Below, one piece after another: positions 1 to 11,415 of a stretch of 64,000 nucleotides of DNA (the stretch's first letter is position 1; every line of letters begins with the position of its first letter). The stretch is from contig JARKIP010000197.1 in the NCBI GenBank assembly GCA_029990175.1, forward strand, positions 744,001-808,000, written 5' to 3'. The DNA comes from Petunia secreta (taxonomy: Eukaryota; Streptophyta; Magnoliopsida; Solanales; Solanaceae). Both the position numbers and the translations under genes were made by a program. The notes under the pieces are model-generated. The model was not told where the DNA came from and did not search any database. It saw only the letters and a list, made by a program, of their open reading frames with translations.

Positions 1-194
1 TACACACAAACGATTCAGTCGCATCAACTAAAAGACAAGCATTCATATTAAAAATTCAGTCATCTTCATTAGTTTTATACAACAGGGAAAGACTTTCCAA
101 GTACTCCTTTACAAAGAAGAGAATTATGCTTATGGTAATCATCATCTATCTTCTTAGGATGAGTATCATATCCACCACTTTGACTTGGACCTTG

Positions 195-330
195 CATCAC
201 TCCAAAGATTAGCAGCTCAATCAAAACGATAATCTTTCAACTGTGTACACTTCATCTTGGAAACATCCTTTCCATGCATTATTGAGTCAGCAAACTTAAG
301 CACATAAGCGCCACAATTATACTTGCACAA
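195..330 (-). pseudogene. Ulp1-like C48 cysteine protease, C-terminal fragment
   Basis: Translation of the minus strand gives a peptide containing NCGAYVLKFADSIMHGKDV followed by an in-frame stop and then an NLWSDAR-like segment. In Ulp1/SENP proteases the catalytic Cys lies in a [DN]-C-G-x-[YF]-V/T motif followed by a short helix and a leucine- or aromatic-rich tail, and that is what is seen here. The stop between the helix and the tail, and no clear continuous upstream His/Asp region, point to a dead copy. The DUF1985-like piece lies upstream on the same strand. Confidence 0.6.
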
Positions 331-429
331 AATTTAATGAAAGGCTGAATGCAAAAAAATAGTATAAAACATATAAAAAATCGAATCAACAGATGTCATC
401 TCACACCATAAATAACTCAATCTCAATAG

Positions 430-1600
430 GCAACAAATTTCTCTGTACAATCAACAAATGCAATGTCAACATCACAAAAAGAAAGGAAAATAAAAAAAGA
501 CAATACCTATTACTAAACATTTAGCAAAGCATAGCCTGACAGACAACACTTTTCCTAGAAACAAAACATATGCATAAATGTTATGTCAACTGTTGCAGTA
601 TGGGCAACAGTTTCTACACTAATAGGAAAAAAATGCAACAGCTAATAGAACTTATGCTTGAATGTACTCTCGTTGTTGCCTTGTGGGCAACAGTTTCTAC
701 AGGAAAAAGGAAACAAAATGCAACATCAACACTCTGCTAAAAATTGACATCAACTACGTAATTGACAGTTTGAGTGTGTGTCGAGTTAGGAAATGATGAT
801 TTAATAGACAATTTGCCCGAGAAGACACCACAATAAAATTATCGGGGCAAATCCCTAAATCAGTAATCAAATAAAACGATTCCAAATCGAATACACATGG
901 ATGGTCCGCACACACTAAACCTAATCAACATGTCATTGGCGCAATACGTCTGTGAAAGCATTATACAATGAACAACATTACAAGAAACATTCACATCATA
1001 CAACTCCATGAATTTGCCAAAAACACCTCGTTTTAACATCATCATCTGAGGCTCAGACAGAAACGTACTAACCAAACTATTATACTTCATATCACCACTC
1101 CAACAACCCTTGGCATCAAACCAATGCTTAAACTTAAAGAATTGATCTCCTTACTATGGCACAACACATCACAAATATACTTAAGCAACATAAAAAGTTA
1201 ACATTTAGATGAAAACATAACTAACAAAAAAGACGAGAGAACATACATTATGACGGGCCATAATGAACTGACACCAACAACTTCCCCTGTACCAGCAAAA
1301 AAATGCAATATCAACATAAAAAAAAAACAAGAATAAAAAGTAAAATATCTACTACTAAGTAGTAAGAAAAATGCATCTTGACAGGCAGCACTTCCATACA
1401 AAAACACAACTCATACTTGATGTTATGATGTCAATTGTTGCTCTGTAGGCAACAGTTTCTAAAAAAATGGAAGACTATGCTTGAATCTTATGTCAATTGT
1501 TGTCCTGTGGGCAACACTTTCGACAGTAAAAGGAAAATAAACTACAACACCAACACTTTGCTAAAAATTAAATTAACTACATAATTAACATAACTTATGT
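430..1600. repeat. Diverged segmental duplication with five copies of a GGGCAACAGTTTC unit
   Basis: The stretch 430-760 reappears in diverged form at about 1270-1600, with matching order of short blocks (a CTGTAC block, a GACAGRCARCACTT block, then TGTTGCC..GTGGGCAACAGTTTCTAC). A further unit lies at 1590-1640. The short unit is imperfectly self-complementary (TGTTGCC/GGCAACA). The duplication brackets the DUF1985-like piece, so it may be part of intron or spacer structure of the same element. Confidence 0.5.
800..1140 (-). pseudogene. DUF1985-like domain fragment
   Basis: The minus-strand frame runs from about 1138 to 860 and reads like the DUF1985 core: a HWFDAKG segment, then a FLSEPQMMMLKRGVFGKFM segment, then VVHCIMLSQ, then the SVCGPSMCIRFGI strand. 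In intact family members this last strand is followed by an E-F-A-L-[IV]-T-G-L motif. Here a one-base frame change after position 866 puts the remnant of that motif (ITDLG) in another frame. The second DUF1985 copy at 56250-56900 carries the motif clearly, which supports this call. The function of DUF1985 is unknown; it usually accompanies a Ulp1 protease, as seen further along this strand. Confidence 0.6.
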
Positions 1601-2035
1601 CAACTATTGCCCTGTGGAAAACAGTTTCTACCATTAAAGGAAATCAAAGTGCAACGTCAATACTTTACTAGAAATTACATTAAATATCTAATTAAAATAA
1701 TTTAATATAATAAATTATATAAACATTACCGATTAACAACAAAATTTAAACATCCATGGAATGAAAATTGGATAAATAATGAACATCAACAAAGGAAAAG
1801 GACAAGACAAATTCGCTGTAAACTAAACAAAAAAAAAGAAATGAGAAGGAAACTAACCCTAATTCGAAGGGGGGGGGGGGGGGGAGAGAAGAAAAAGAAA
1901 AGAGGCGGCTAGGACATAGGATTAGCTTATTTTGCTCAGGACAAAATTGTCTTTTTACACGTTTAAAAATAGGTAGATGGTCATTTTGCTAAAACATTTC
2001 TTAGTGGGGACAAAATGACATAACCAGGGATAGGG

Positions 2036-3184
2036 ATGAATTTTTTGGAAATTTTTACGGCAATATTGCCCGTCCATCGTACTCTTCTGTGGCAGGCTCC
2101 TCCATCCCTCCACTGCTACTCGGTTCTTTTATATTACTGGGAAGTGAGCTCTGCCCACTTCTCTTTCCTGAACCTCAGTTTCGTAATCGAGAGTACTCAT
2201 TCCAGATTCAGGTCTCTTGTGTCTAATAAGTGAGGATCACCCGGTGTGAGTGGAATTATTTGTGGTATAGTACCTATCAACACCTCCATTATCTACGATG
2301 GTGTTTTGTCCGTGCAAAGGAAATTGAGTCTTAATATCTTTAGCTGCCAAGGCAGATGGAGCATGGTTTAAAAGCATTTTCAATAAGAGGCATACATATA
2401 AGTGAAAAATTACTAAAATTTTAGCAAATACTAAAATCTGAACCAATAATTTTAAGAGAAAGCAATAGGTTCTGTGATAATAAGGAATTCCACTTAACAA
2501 GTCATGACCCAGTTAATTTCGCTTGCTCAGCAAGAAGGCAATGCTAAATATAGCTCAAGTAACGTAACTTCAATAACAGATTTTACAGATGTTATGGATC
2601 TTCCTGTATCAGATTTCAAAACTGAATTAAATAATTGAGGGGAACAGTAAACAAAACTAAGCAGCATAAATAATTGTATGAGCTGAATTTCCAGATTTAG
2701 AAAGTTAAGGAAACAACATGCCGTCATACTATTTATAGCAAGTATCTTGATATCCAAAATGCAGAAGTCCAAACAATTACATGCTCGCTCTTCGTATAGA
2801 TGATATGTAAATTACCTGCACAACTACACATGCCAGAACATCTCTAATTTAGGCAACCGACTTTTTGCCGAAGTCAAAAACCTTTAAGATAGACTAATTA
2901 ACAGAGAGACCAACAGGACTGGTGAATCAACGAATTATTTTCATACACAGAGTACAAAAAACTAGTTGAACGTGTATATCAAGATTCAGGATATGACAAC
3001 AACAAGAGAGAGTACAAAAACGTTTAAGATTCAGGATATGGAGTACACAAAATTGACCAATCTGACCACAGAAACCACCATCAAGAGAGACTACTGTGTA
3101 AGACAAACATTATGTAGAAATAAAGGAAGAATGTGCAAGAAAAGTCCTACATTGTGTTGTCATTTTACTTGTGAATCAAAACGA
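2036..3184. other. No gene seen; 3' flank of the RHON1-like gene
   Basis: AT-rich DNA. Short open frames on both strands show no domain, no repeats and no splice context. The part next to 3184 should include the 3' UTR of the minus-strand RHON1-like gene. Confidence 0.5.
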
Positions 3185-5796
3185 TCAAACTTGATCAGCA
3201 CTCAGCAACTCAATGAGCTCTACTTTTTTCAGTTTTGAGTATCCCTTCAGACCACGAGACTTTGCAATTGCTCGCAGTTCAGTTAGCTTCATTTCAGCTA
3301 ATTCATCACCAACCTGATTTTGTTCTTCATCAACATTAGCACCAACATTTTCATACATTTTTGCAGTATCATCGTCAGCCATCTCATCAAAAACATCCTC
3401 ATCTGAGAAAATCGGCTCGATGTCAGAATCAACCTTACTTTTGGGAATTTGGCCATGTTCAGGGTCCAAATGTATGTCCTTTTCTGTAGCAGTAGAGGCA
3501 GCAGAGTTATCATTACCTCCATGATACCCAGGCTGAAATTTCATCCGGGGAACTGGAGATCTACGTTGGAAGCTTGACTTTGGTCTGTTAAAAACTGGGA
3601 CCTCACTATCTTGTGCCACAGGGTTTACATCGGTATTTAGTTCAGTGATATTGCCAGCTCTCTCTTCAGAGAATACGTTGCTCTGATCAGGCTGGTCAGG
3701 GACAAAGTTGCTGCTTCTATTGCTGCTGGTTTTTTTCCCTTTTTGAACTGAGTGTTTTCTTAACAGCTTGAGAAGGGAATCAACAGTTTCACTCTCTTTA
3801 CCCTTACCTTGCAACTCTTCAGACTTTTTCTCCTCTTTGATTGCAGCTCTTTCCCGAAGCTGAGCCTGGACCTTTCTGAATAGTTCAACAATTTCCTTTT
3901 CCCTTGGACCTGGAGTGGCTGTAGCTTGGAATTTTGAAGTGTTTGATGTAGTAAGAAGTGGACCATTTTTTGAAGAAAGCAGTTCAGATTCTTCTAAATT
4001 ATCATAACCATCTCTGTCTTCATTTTGCCTGTTCCTGCCCCTGGAGAACCCATGCTTGTTTTGCCTCGAAAAATCTGGATTTCTTTTGTGGTTGCTGAAG
4101 CTAGCATCACATACAAAAGATGCGCTTTTGTTAGTAGATTTCAAATTTATAATCTGGGCCTTGGGAAAGTGCTTATATTGACCATGAGAGGTGACTGCTC
4201 TCCCTGATAGTCCCCAGCAGGGAAGACATCTGCCTTCTGGGGAACCAAACCCTGAAATAGAACAATAAAAAGCATATATCTTAGGAGTGGTATAAACAAA
4301 GGACCTTTTGGTAAGAAAGACGTAAATTATGCATAAGCGATTGTTCTGAATAACCATTTCTTTTTCAATGGAATGATCAACATGGCAGATGCATTTGCAT
4401 GCAGCAGAAATTTAGAACTTATCTTGCCCTTAGTTTAGAAGGATGACCAAAGAGTAGGGTCATAGCCCCCTAGGGAATAAGATACTTAGTCTCGGAACAG
4501 ATACTTCATTTCACATCTTTTTTCCAAGTAAGCATTTCCATTTACCGATTAAAGATCATTCTTTCGTACAGCTGTACAATGTTATATCAGATTTCTGTTT
4601 TATCTATAATATGTGATTATCTAATTATAAGAAGTTAAAAAGTCAGTAACTCTGCTTCCATGAGAAGCATTTGCATTATAATTATGAAGTTTACTGTAAT
4701 CAACTGCAAGAATTAGGAGTAGTAAAAGTAACGACAACGACCAAAGATGCGTACAATTCATTAAAATGAGAGGGCCAAAGAGTTCTAGAACAAACAGAAA
4801 GACAAATAAAATGGTGTACACAGAAATATTTTGTGAACAAGAGAATTTCTGCTATTGTTACCACCTTAAGAAAAAAGAAAAGGTTGGAAGAGATCTTGGC
4901 ATGACCAGGAAGCTATGGGGCTAACTTCATTTATGTTTAGGTGACAATCTGATGTGTAAACTTCAAGAAATTTGGACGATGAGAAGATCTAATAACTAAA
5001 AAAATACCCAAACAAAATATATGTTCCACCGCGTAGAAGCCTTTGGAGTTTCAAACGAAAAACTTTACTTCAAGAAGAGCCATTATTAGAAGTCTGCACA
5101 TTTTCAAAATACCTTGTGTACATGGCACAAATTCTGCATATTTTCCACCTCAAACCCCCAGTGCCACCCGGAAATTTCTTAACATATTCATTATTTCACA
5201 AACAATGCAAATGAGACCACTGCTTAAACTATTCAAAAGAAGCTCAACCACTTTAGCTAATTGAACTGAAACACGCGACAAGGATCTCTCGTGTATTTAG
5301 TTACCAGTATAATCAATAATAAACAGCACTAAGTTCTCGTTTATTAGACCAAAATAGCTGAGTATTGAATGAAACGCGTCCAAATAGAGCAAAATGGATA
5401 CAGATGATTCAAATAGCTTAGCCCAACTAGCTTAATGAAACAAAGTTGTTGTTTGTACTCCCTCCACCCCAAATTACGGTATTTGACAATGCACAGAGTT
5501 TAATAAAAAAAAATACATTTATGGTCTAAAATAAGCCGTATATTGTATTTGTGTGGCTATAAATCATCTAATTAAGGGTAAATACGACGCATGTATACTT
5601 GTATTTACATAATCAGAAGAATAGAGTACATTACTTGTTACCTTTCTCTTGTGGACATTTCAGCAAACAGTTAGACTGCTATAATAGTGCTACTAGAAAT
5701 GGAACAAAAACACTGTTTACTAAAAATAGAATTACCTGGAAGCTTATTGGGAATGAAATCAATGGAGCTTGACATTTTTGGAAGTTGAGAAAACAT
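3185..5796 (-). CDS. RHON1: Rho-N domain protein, RHON1-like, chloroplast RNA-binding (two exons)
   Basis: Two exons on the minus strand, 5796-5736 and 4251-3185, join in phase (61 + 1067 nt) to give 375 residues plus stop. The joined frame runs through a ..LPG/FGSPEGRCLPC.. junction. The intron (5735-4252) has a GT donor and a TTCTATTTCAG acceptor. The last ~35 residues (EMKLTELRAIAKSRGLKGY, then SKLKKVELIELL) are a Rho-N/SAP-like helical domain, the RNA-binding unit after which RHON1 is named. The middle is Ser/Asn/Glu/Lys-rich and disordered-looking. Residues 1-60, rich in Ser and basic residues, fit a plastid transit peptide. Arabidopsis RHON1 (about 400 aa) acts in chloroplasts in plastid RNA processing with RNase E and in rbcL transcription termination. 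A second ATG lies at codon 8. No frame breaks were seen. The symbol is by similarity. Confidence 0.85.
4252..5735 (-). other. Intron 1 of the RHON1-like gene
   Basis: 1484 bp with GT...AG ends on the minus strand. Near 5455-5500 there is a TACTCCCTCCACCCC stretch that looks like one end of a Stowaway-type MITE; a matching second end was not found, so it is probably a fragment. Nothing else coding is seen here. Confidence 0.75.
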
Positions 5797-5870
5797 AGGA
5801 TAGAATCTTCAGTCTTAATCAAACTTGAGCATTTTCTGTGTTTTGCTTTTGTAGTTAGCTTCTTGTTGCC

Positions 5871-5880
5871 TTTTTATATA
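5871..5880 (-). promoter_or_regulatory. TATA box of the RHON1-like gene
   Basis: The minus strand reads TATATAAAAA about 75-85 bp before the first ATG at 5796. With initiation about 30 bp downstream, the 5' UTR would be about 45 nt. It is the only good TATA motif in the short space between the ATG and the transposon at 5974. Confidence 0.55.
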
Positions 5881-5973
5881 TCGCTACTCGATAAGGGGAC
5901 CCTTTTTTATATATTCACCATTTTGTGGGGTCAGAAAGGGAAATTTAAGTTGCGGGCCATTTTTGGTTTTGAA

Positions 5974-7057
5974 GAGTTAATATCTCAAATGGTTAATCAA
6001 CTTTGAAAAATTAATCACCAAAGTCACTTTGCTTTGGTTGGTCCCAAAAAGGTCACTCAATTTAGGAAAAATATCTCCAAAAGTAATTCTTGCCAACTTT
6101 TGCACCGTCACCCACCGAAAAGCTGATGTGGCTTTTTAAAATATTTTTATATAATCGTATATCCCACTTTCTTTTCCATATAGGACTTTTTTAATAGTTA
6201 CTTACTAGTTTTCTGACAAGTGCAATGCACGTGTATTTCTAATAATTAGTACAAAAATTATGAATATTGTGTAATAAACGTGTATCGTTGCTAGTTAATT
6301 AAAGGAAAAAATATAAATTTAAAGTACTGATATATCGAATGTTTTCCGTTCGATATTTTTTGGTATCGTAATACATAATCAAACTAAACATTACTATTGT
6401 ATGAAGGCCAGTAACTAATATTTGAACGATTATAATCATGCAAATTTTATAATATATCAAGTTCGAAGGCCAAATAATTATTTGTTGTACCCTAATTCCT
6501 AGTGCATAATAACAGTTTGTCATTAGCACAAAAAAATAAAAAAACAAGAAAATGTATTGATATCAAGCTAAATACTTGATATTATAAAATTTGCATGATT
6601 AAAATTGTTCAAATATTAATTACTGGCCTTCGTACAATAATAATATTTAATTAGTATGATTATGTATTGAGAAGATAAAAAATATCAATTGTAAATGATT
6701 TGATATATCAATACTTTAAATCTACATTTTTTTTTAATTTACTAGCAAGTATACACGCTTATTAGTAAATATTTATAATTTTTGTACTAGTTATTAGGAA
6801 TACACGTGCATTGCACTTGTCAGCAACTAGTAAGTATTAAAAAAGTCCTATATGGCAAAGAAAGTGGGACCTACGGTTATATAAAAATATTTTATAAAGC
6901 CACGTCAGATTTTCGGTGGATGGCGGTGCAAAAACCGGCAAGAATTACTTTTGGAAATATTTTCCCTAAGTTGAGTGACCTTTTTGGGACCAACCAAAGT
7001 AAAGTGACTTTATTGATTACTTTCCCAAAGTTGAGTGACCATTTGAAATTTTAACTC
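5974..7057. mobile_element. Fold-back Mutator-type non-autonomous element, ~500-bp inverted arms
   Basis: The left arm (about 5974-6480) and the reverse complement of the right arm (about 6560-7057) align along nearly their whole length: GAGTTAA ends, a GGTTGGTCCCAAAAAGGTCA block, a CAAGTGCAATGCACGTGTAT block and a GAAGGCCAGTAA block. The flanks carry TGGTTTTGAA (5964-5973) and TGATTTTGAA (7058-7067), a 10-bp target duplication with one mismatch. A 9-11 bp duplication with long inverted arms is the Mutator pattern. No transposase frame is inside, so it depends on another element. It lies about 95 bp upstream of the RHON1-like TATA box. Confidence 0.85.
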
Positions 7058-7067
7058 TGATTTTGAA

Positions 7068-8090
7068 TTATGCCACTTTACCCCCTCGTGGTTTTGGTCT
7101 CTTCATCTCTTTTATTTTCTTGTTCTTCTCCCCTATCCCTTTTTTTAAGGTCAATTTCGGGTGTATTTGGTATGAAGTGGGAAAAAAAAGTTCATATTTA
7201 GTTGGTTTAAAGGTTTTTGAAAATATTTTTTATAACAATTTATTTATTTTAGATGGAGTAAAATATTTTTTCTTGTGAAAGTAAGGAAAATATTTTTCAA
7301 AATTGATAATTCACATTTATTGCCTCCATCTTACGCCACCCACCCCATCTCCTACACCACCCCCACTCCTATGCATCCACCTCCTTCTGTACCCCCACTG
7401 AACCTCATTTTATTTTTATTAGATGGTTAGAAAATTATATTTTTATTTGACAACAAAACATTAAGAAATAAGTATGAAAATCATTTATTTTTCAAGAAAA
7501 AAATATTTTTCATGAAAACAACATGTCCCTTCATTTTTAGTTTAATTAGTGTCAATAAAAGATTATCTTGACATGAGAACAAACAAAAAATGGACACATT
7601 CTACATAAACAATGAGAGAGGCAAAGCTAAAGTAGTGACCACCCATTCAATAGAAATCATTGATCTAAACCCAAATATAAATAATATCGTGTAGGTATTT
7701 GAAATAAAATGTGTGTGTGAATATAGCTGATTCCATTCTAAAAGTTCTTATAATATTTTAAGATAGTTTTTATTTTTTTTAAAAGAAAAATAAGTTTTAA
7801 CTTTATCCAAAGTGTTATCCTTGTTCTCATAATGCATCTTTCCTTTTAATTTCTCTCTTTGACATCATAAATATGACTCTCCTGAACAAGAGCGGCTCAA
7901 AAGTAATGGTGGCCTAAAGTCAAGCTTCAATCAGGGTCTTAACCTGTATTTTCTATATTAATTTTTTTATTTTTTGCTAAAAAATTTATCAAGAGCTCAT
8001 TTTTTGGATTGCATCAAAGACCCAATTCTTCTTCATCTTTTCTCATTCTAAGTTTTGAATAACTGAATTAATAACTTCTAAATGATATAT
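7068..8090. other. No gene seen; AT-rich intergenic DNA
   Basis: Between about 7150 and 7520 the sequence starts GGGTGTATTTGGTATGAAG and includes a C-rich CCACCCCC island, a layout common in small plant MITE-type repeats, but I could not fix ends or a target duplication. The rest up to the gypsy LTR shows nothing. Confidence 0.4.
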
Positions 8091-8095
8091 AATAA

Positions 8096-8600
8096 TGTGT
8101 GGGAAAAAATACGTCATCTACTATTATGGAGATACGAGTCCAGCTGACGAGACCAGACTTATCTTACAAGTTGCCAGGCGCAGAGGATACACGCCCGCTC
8201 CTGAAGCTAACAACCATTTAGACGGCACGACCACAGGACGCAGGGTATACATCCCGCCGCCTAGAGTTTACAGTCTCCTAGTTAGGGTTTAGTATATTCC
8301 ACCGCCTTGAGTTATAAACTCATAGATATATTAGTCTTTGTATTTTACCTTATTTAGGACTGGATATCACTACTATAAATATCCCTCCTTATATTATATT
8401 GTACATCGGATGTTTCAACACTAAATCCGGCTATTCTCAAGGAATAAGAATCACTGTGCCTTTCTCTTAATTATTTCGTCTTGTTTATTTATTACTGCTT
8501 TCATTATACTTACATAATTTTTTGTTGTAGCTACTGTATTGCTTGTGACCCTAACCTTAAATAATTGTTTAACGTAGCCGTATAATTTTAGGCATAAACA
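8096..8600 (+). repeat. 5' LTR of the Tat element
   Basis: 505 bp, starting TGTGTGGG and ending AAACA. It matches 19701-20190 along its length with scattered substitutions and small indels. A TATAAATA motif at 8374-8381 is the likely promoter core. Confidence 0.92.
8374..8381 (+). promoter_or_regulatory. TATA box in the 5' LTR of the Tat element
   Basis: TATAAATA inside CACTACTATAAATATCCC. It is conserved in the 3' LTR at 19980-19987. Confidence 0.6.
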
Positions 8601-8602
8601 GT

Positions 8603-8622
8603 TTGGCGCCCACTGTGGGGCC
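8603..8622 (+). other. Primer binding site of the Tat element
   Basis: TTGGCGCCCACTGTGGGG begins 2 nt after the 5' LTR. A TGGCGCCCAC..GTGGGG site at this place is common in plant Tat-lineage elements. It is not the initiator-Met type used by the nested gypsy and the copia element here. Confidence 0.75.
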
Positions 8623-8728
8623 CAGGTAATTTTAGGTTTCCTATAAATGAAAAGGCACAATCATGTCAAGTCACGACGACAACATCGCACGAAATACTGG
8701 TAACGAGATCTAACAGATAATTCATAAC

Positions 8729-8990
8729 TTGGTCAACACGACTGAAACTATGAACTGCTATCTAAGATCAGAATCCAGTTACCCGTCATCACGGCTGAGA
8801 TCTTGCCAGAATATCACCCTTCATTATAAAACACCACCTGCGTTCAGAAGGCTCATCATCACGATCTTCTGGGGCCCAAGGTTCGGCAGTGCTGGGACCA
8901 AAGCCATCATGGCCTGCGAGGCTCACCAGCTGATGACCAAGAAGCCATGCATCAATACCATCGAATTCAACGACGAGGATTCACGATGAG
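8729..8990 (+). pseudogene. Tat gag/protease junction remnant
   Basis: A short open frame ending in CINTIEFNDEDSR. In Tat elements an I-x-F-[TS]-D-E-D-A segment sits at the start of the protease domain, just after gag. The gag part itself is too decayed to recognise, and most of it seems to be missing: only about 350 bp separate the PBS from the protease, against 1 kb or more in intact elements. Confidence 0.55.
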
Positions 8991-9380
8991 CTTGTCATCC
9001 CCACTACCATGATTTAATAATCACCCTGCAGGTATATGACGCTCGAGTCAAACGTGTATTGGTGGATCCTGGCAGCGCAGTCAATATCATTCATTGAAAG
9101 GTTGTATGCCAGATGGAGATGCAAAATTAGGTAATCCCAGGCCTGTACATTATAACAAGTTTTAACAGCTCCAACGAGAAGTCTGTGGGAGAGATACTCC
9201 TTCAGGTACACCTACCAAGAGCAACACGGGTAACTTCTTTCCAAGTAATGACATGCGACCTCTCGTATAACATTATCCTCGGGAGGCCCTAAATTTACGA
9301 AGTACGCATAGTGTCGTCTACAGTTCATCAAATCCTAAAGTACCCGACTCCTTGGGGGGTGAAAGAAATTCAGGAGGAAT
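8990..9380 (+). pseudogene. Tat aspartic protease remnant
   Basis: The translation reads ..RVKRVLVDPGSAVNIIH.., then ..YNIILGRP... The active-site motif D-[NTS]-G-S is seen as DPGS, and the flap-distal I-[IL]-G-R-P motif is intact. In-frame stops are present. The domain would cut the gag-pol polyprotein in a live element; this copy is dead. Confidence 0.75.
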
Positions 9381-9385
9381 AGAAG

Positions 9386-10439
9386 TTGTCCCGAAGATGT
9401 TATGTAACTGCGATGATAGATGCCACCAAAAAGAATACGAAAAATCAAAAGAAAAAGTTGGATAAGTTGCTTGGCTCTGATCTGATCACCACCGTACCTC
9501 CGAGATACAGGGTCCATGGGGTGACCGGGTCTCGGGAGCCGGCCATTACACCTTCCGACCTGCAGGAAGAAAAAAGCCAGCCAAAGCCACTATCGATGAT
9601 CTTGACCCAGTGATCTTCGACGAGGAAGTCCCGAACAAGAAATTTTATGTAGGGGCTAAGCTCTCAGTCGAAGCAAAGCAAGAATATGCTAACTTCCTAC
9701 GTGCTCGGTCAGGCACCTTCGCCTGGACCCACACCGACATGCCGGAGGTATCAACTAGCATCATCACACATAATCTGAACGGCGATCCTAACTTCAAACT
9801 GGTCAAGCAGAAGAAACGACCGATCAGTCGCGAAAAAGGACAAGCGGTCCATGAAGAGGTCGAAAAACTACTAAATAACGGTTCCATTCGCGAGGTTCAG
9901 TACCCGACTGGTTATCCAATGTTGTGGTAGTTCCCAACAAAAATGGTAAGTGGAAGATGTGCGTCTATTTCACAAATATGAACAAAGCATGCCTAAAGGA
10001 TTCCTTCCCGCTGCCCAACATCTATCAACTCATCGATTTAACGGTACACCATGAATCCTTAAGTTTTCTAGACGCATACTCAGGATACAATCAGATACTC
10101 ATGAACCTGGATTATCAAGAAAATACCTCTTTCATCAAGAAAATGCCTTTTGGACATAAAAATGTAGGAGCAACTTATCAGAGATTGGTGATCCTAATGT
10201 TCAAGGAGTAAATCGGCAAGATCATGGAATTTTACATCGATGACATGCAGGTCAAATCAGAATTTGCTAAGGATCACGTTAGCCATCTGGAGATAGCGTT
10301 CGACATCTTGGATAAATTTGGAATGAAGCTCAACCCCGAGAAGTGCGCCTTTTGCGTATCCTCTGGTATGTTCCTTGGGTTCATTGTTTCCAACAGGGGC
10401 ATAGAAGCGAATCCCATAAAGATCGAGACGATACCATAA
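9386..10439 (+). pseudogene. Tat reverse transcriptase remnant
   Basis: Frames at 9386-9613, 9610-9930, 9924-10211 and 10224-10439 follow one another with frame changes. Recognisable blocks are KLSVEAKQEYANFLR, a VPNKNGKWKMCV strand, the SFPLPNIYQLID block, LSFLDAYSGYNQI (catalytic Asp), MPFGHKNVGATYQRL and the catalytic FYIDDM box (YxDD), ending in NPEKCAFCVSSGMFLGF. All core motifs survive, but stops at the segment joints make it non-functional. Confidence 0.85.
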
Positions 10440-10539
10440 GTCTTGAAAAGCGAAATTGAAGTTAAAAGGCTTAACAGCCGAATTGCAGCACTCAGTGTTT
10501 TCATCTCACGGTCATCAGAAAAGTGTCATCAGTTTTTCA

Positions 10540-11050
10540 ATATCCTGAAAAGAATAAAAGCTTTGAATAGACGGAGCAATGTAGAAAGGCGCTACGGGAA
10601 CTAAAGCAATATCTGGCAAATCCCTTGTTGCTTACCAAGCCACGCGAGAGAGAACCGTAATTATTATACCTAGCTATGTCCGAAGTTGCTGTCAGCGACG
10701 TCGTGGTACAAGAAGAGAAGGGAGTGCAATCCCCAGTCTATTATGTCAGCAAGTCTCTCCTGGACGCAGAAACCAGGTATCAACACCTGTAGAAACTTGC
10801 ACTTGCTTTAGTCGTGGCAGCGAGGAAGTTGCGGCCATATTTTCAGAGTCACGCCATCATCCTGGTTTCTTATTTTCCCTTACATACTATTATGCACAAG
10901 CCCGAACTATCAGGCAGGCAGGCAAAATGGGCCCTCAAACTTGGCGAATATGACATCATTTATCAGCCACGTACGGCTATCAAGTCGCAGGTACTAGCGG
11001 ACTTTGTAGCCGACTTCAGTACTGATTTGATGCCAGGAGCTGAGGTAGAA
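10540..11050 (+). pseudogene. Tat RNase H (first) remnant
   Basis: Contains LYLAMSEVAVSDVVVQEEKG, PVYYVSKSLLDAETRYQHL, KLALALVVAARKLRPYFQSH and WALKLGEYDIIYQPRTAIK, the typical Ty3/gypsy RNase H and linker. Several stops interrupt it. It follows RT directly, as expected. Confidence 0.8.
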
Positions 11051-11074
11051 TGCAGGATGATAGAAGGCGTTACC

Positions 11075-11300
11075 CATTTGAGAATAGTTGATCCAAACCC
11101 ACGGGGCCTCGAACGTAAAAAGGGTCGGGCTTGGTATAGTGATCAAATCCCCAGCGAAGAACGTGTTCAGGAAAGCTGTCAGCTGCTCCCAGATAACAAA
11201 CAACGAAGCAGAATATGAAGCAGTAATTCAAGCCTTAGAATTAGCTTACATATTGGGGGCCAGGGAGATCAGTATCAATTGCGACTCCTAGCTCGTTGTT
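11075..11300 (+). pseudogene. Tat archaeal-type second RNase H remnant
   Basis: The frame holds THGASNVKRVGLGIV, ITNNEAEYEAVIQALELA and REISINCDS. In this domain the first strand normally reads V/I-D-G-A-S/A-N; here the catalytic Asp is replaced by His (THGAS). The Glu (NEAEYEA) and second Asp (NCDS) are kept. A second RNase H placed before integrase is diagnostic of the Tat lineage. The frame stops soon after. Confidence 0.8.
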
Positions 11301-11415
11301 AATCGGGGCTTATGCCGCTAAGGACATCCGCATGCAAAAGTATTTGGCCCGAGTAGAAAAATGTCTGAAGAAGTTTTAAAAAAGGAAGACTAATCAAGTA
11401 CAGAGATAAGAAAAT

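Larger units (their letters stand above)
1..2035 (-). mobile_element. Decayed Ulp1/DUF1985 transposon-type gene region (Mutator-like, inferred)
   Basis: Read on the minus strand, this stretch holds the pieces of a plant protein type that pairs a DUF1985 domain with a Ulp1-like (C48) SUMO-protease tail. Such genes are mostly found inside Mutator-like elements (Kaonashi/KI-MULE type). The DUF1985-like piece lies near 800-1140 and the Ulp1 tail near 195-330. A 5'-leader-like stretch (G run at 1868-1883) precedes them, and a possible element end lies near 2030. Stops and frame changes break the reading frame. I did not find a clean terminal inverted repeat or target duplication, and the left end lies outside the window. 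The protein pieces are seen in the sequence; membership of a MULE is inferred. Confidence 0.5.
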
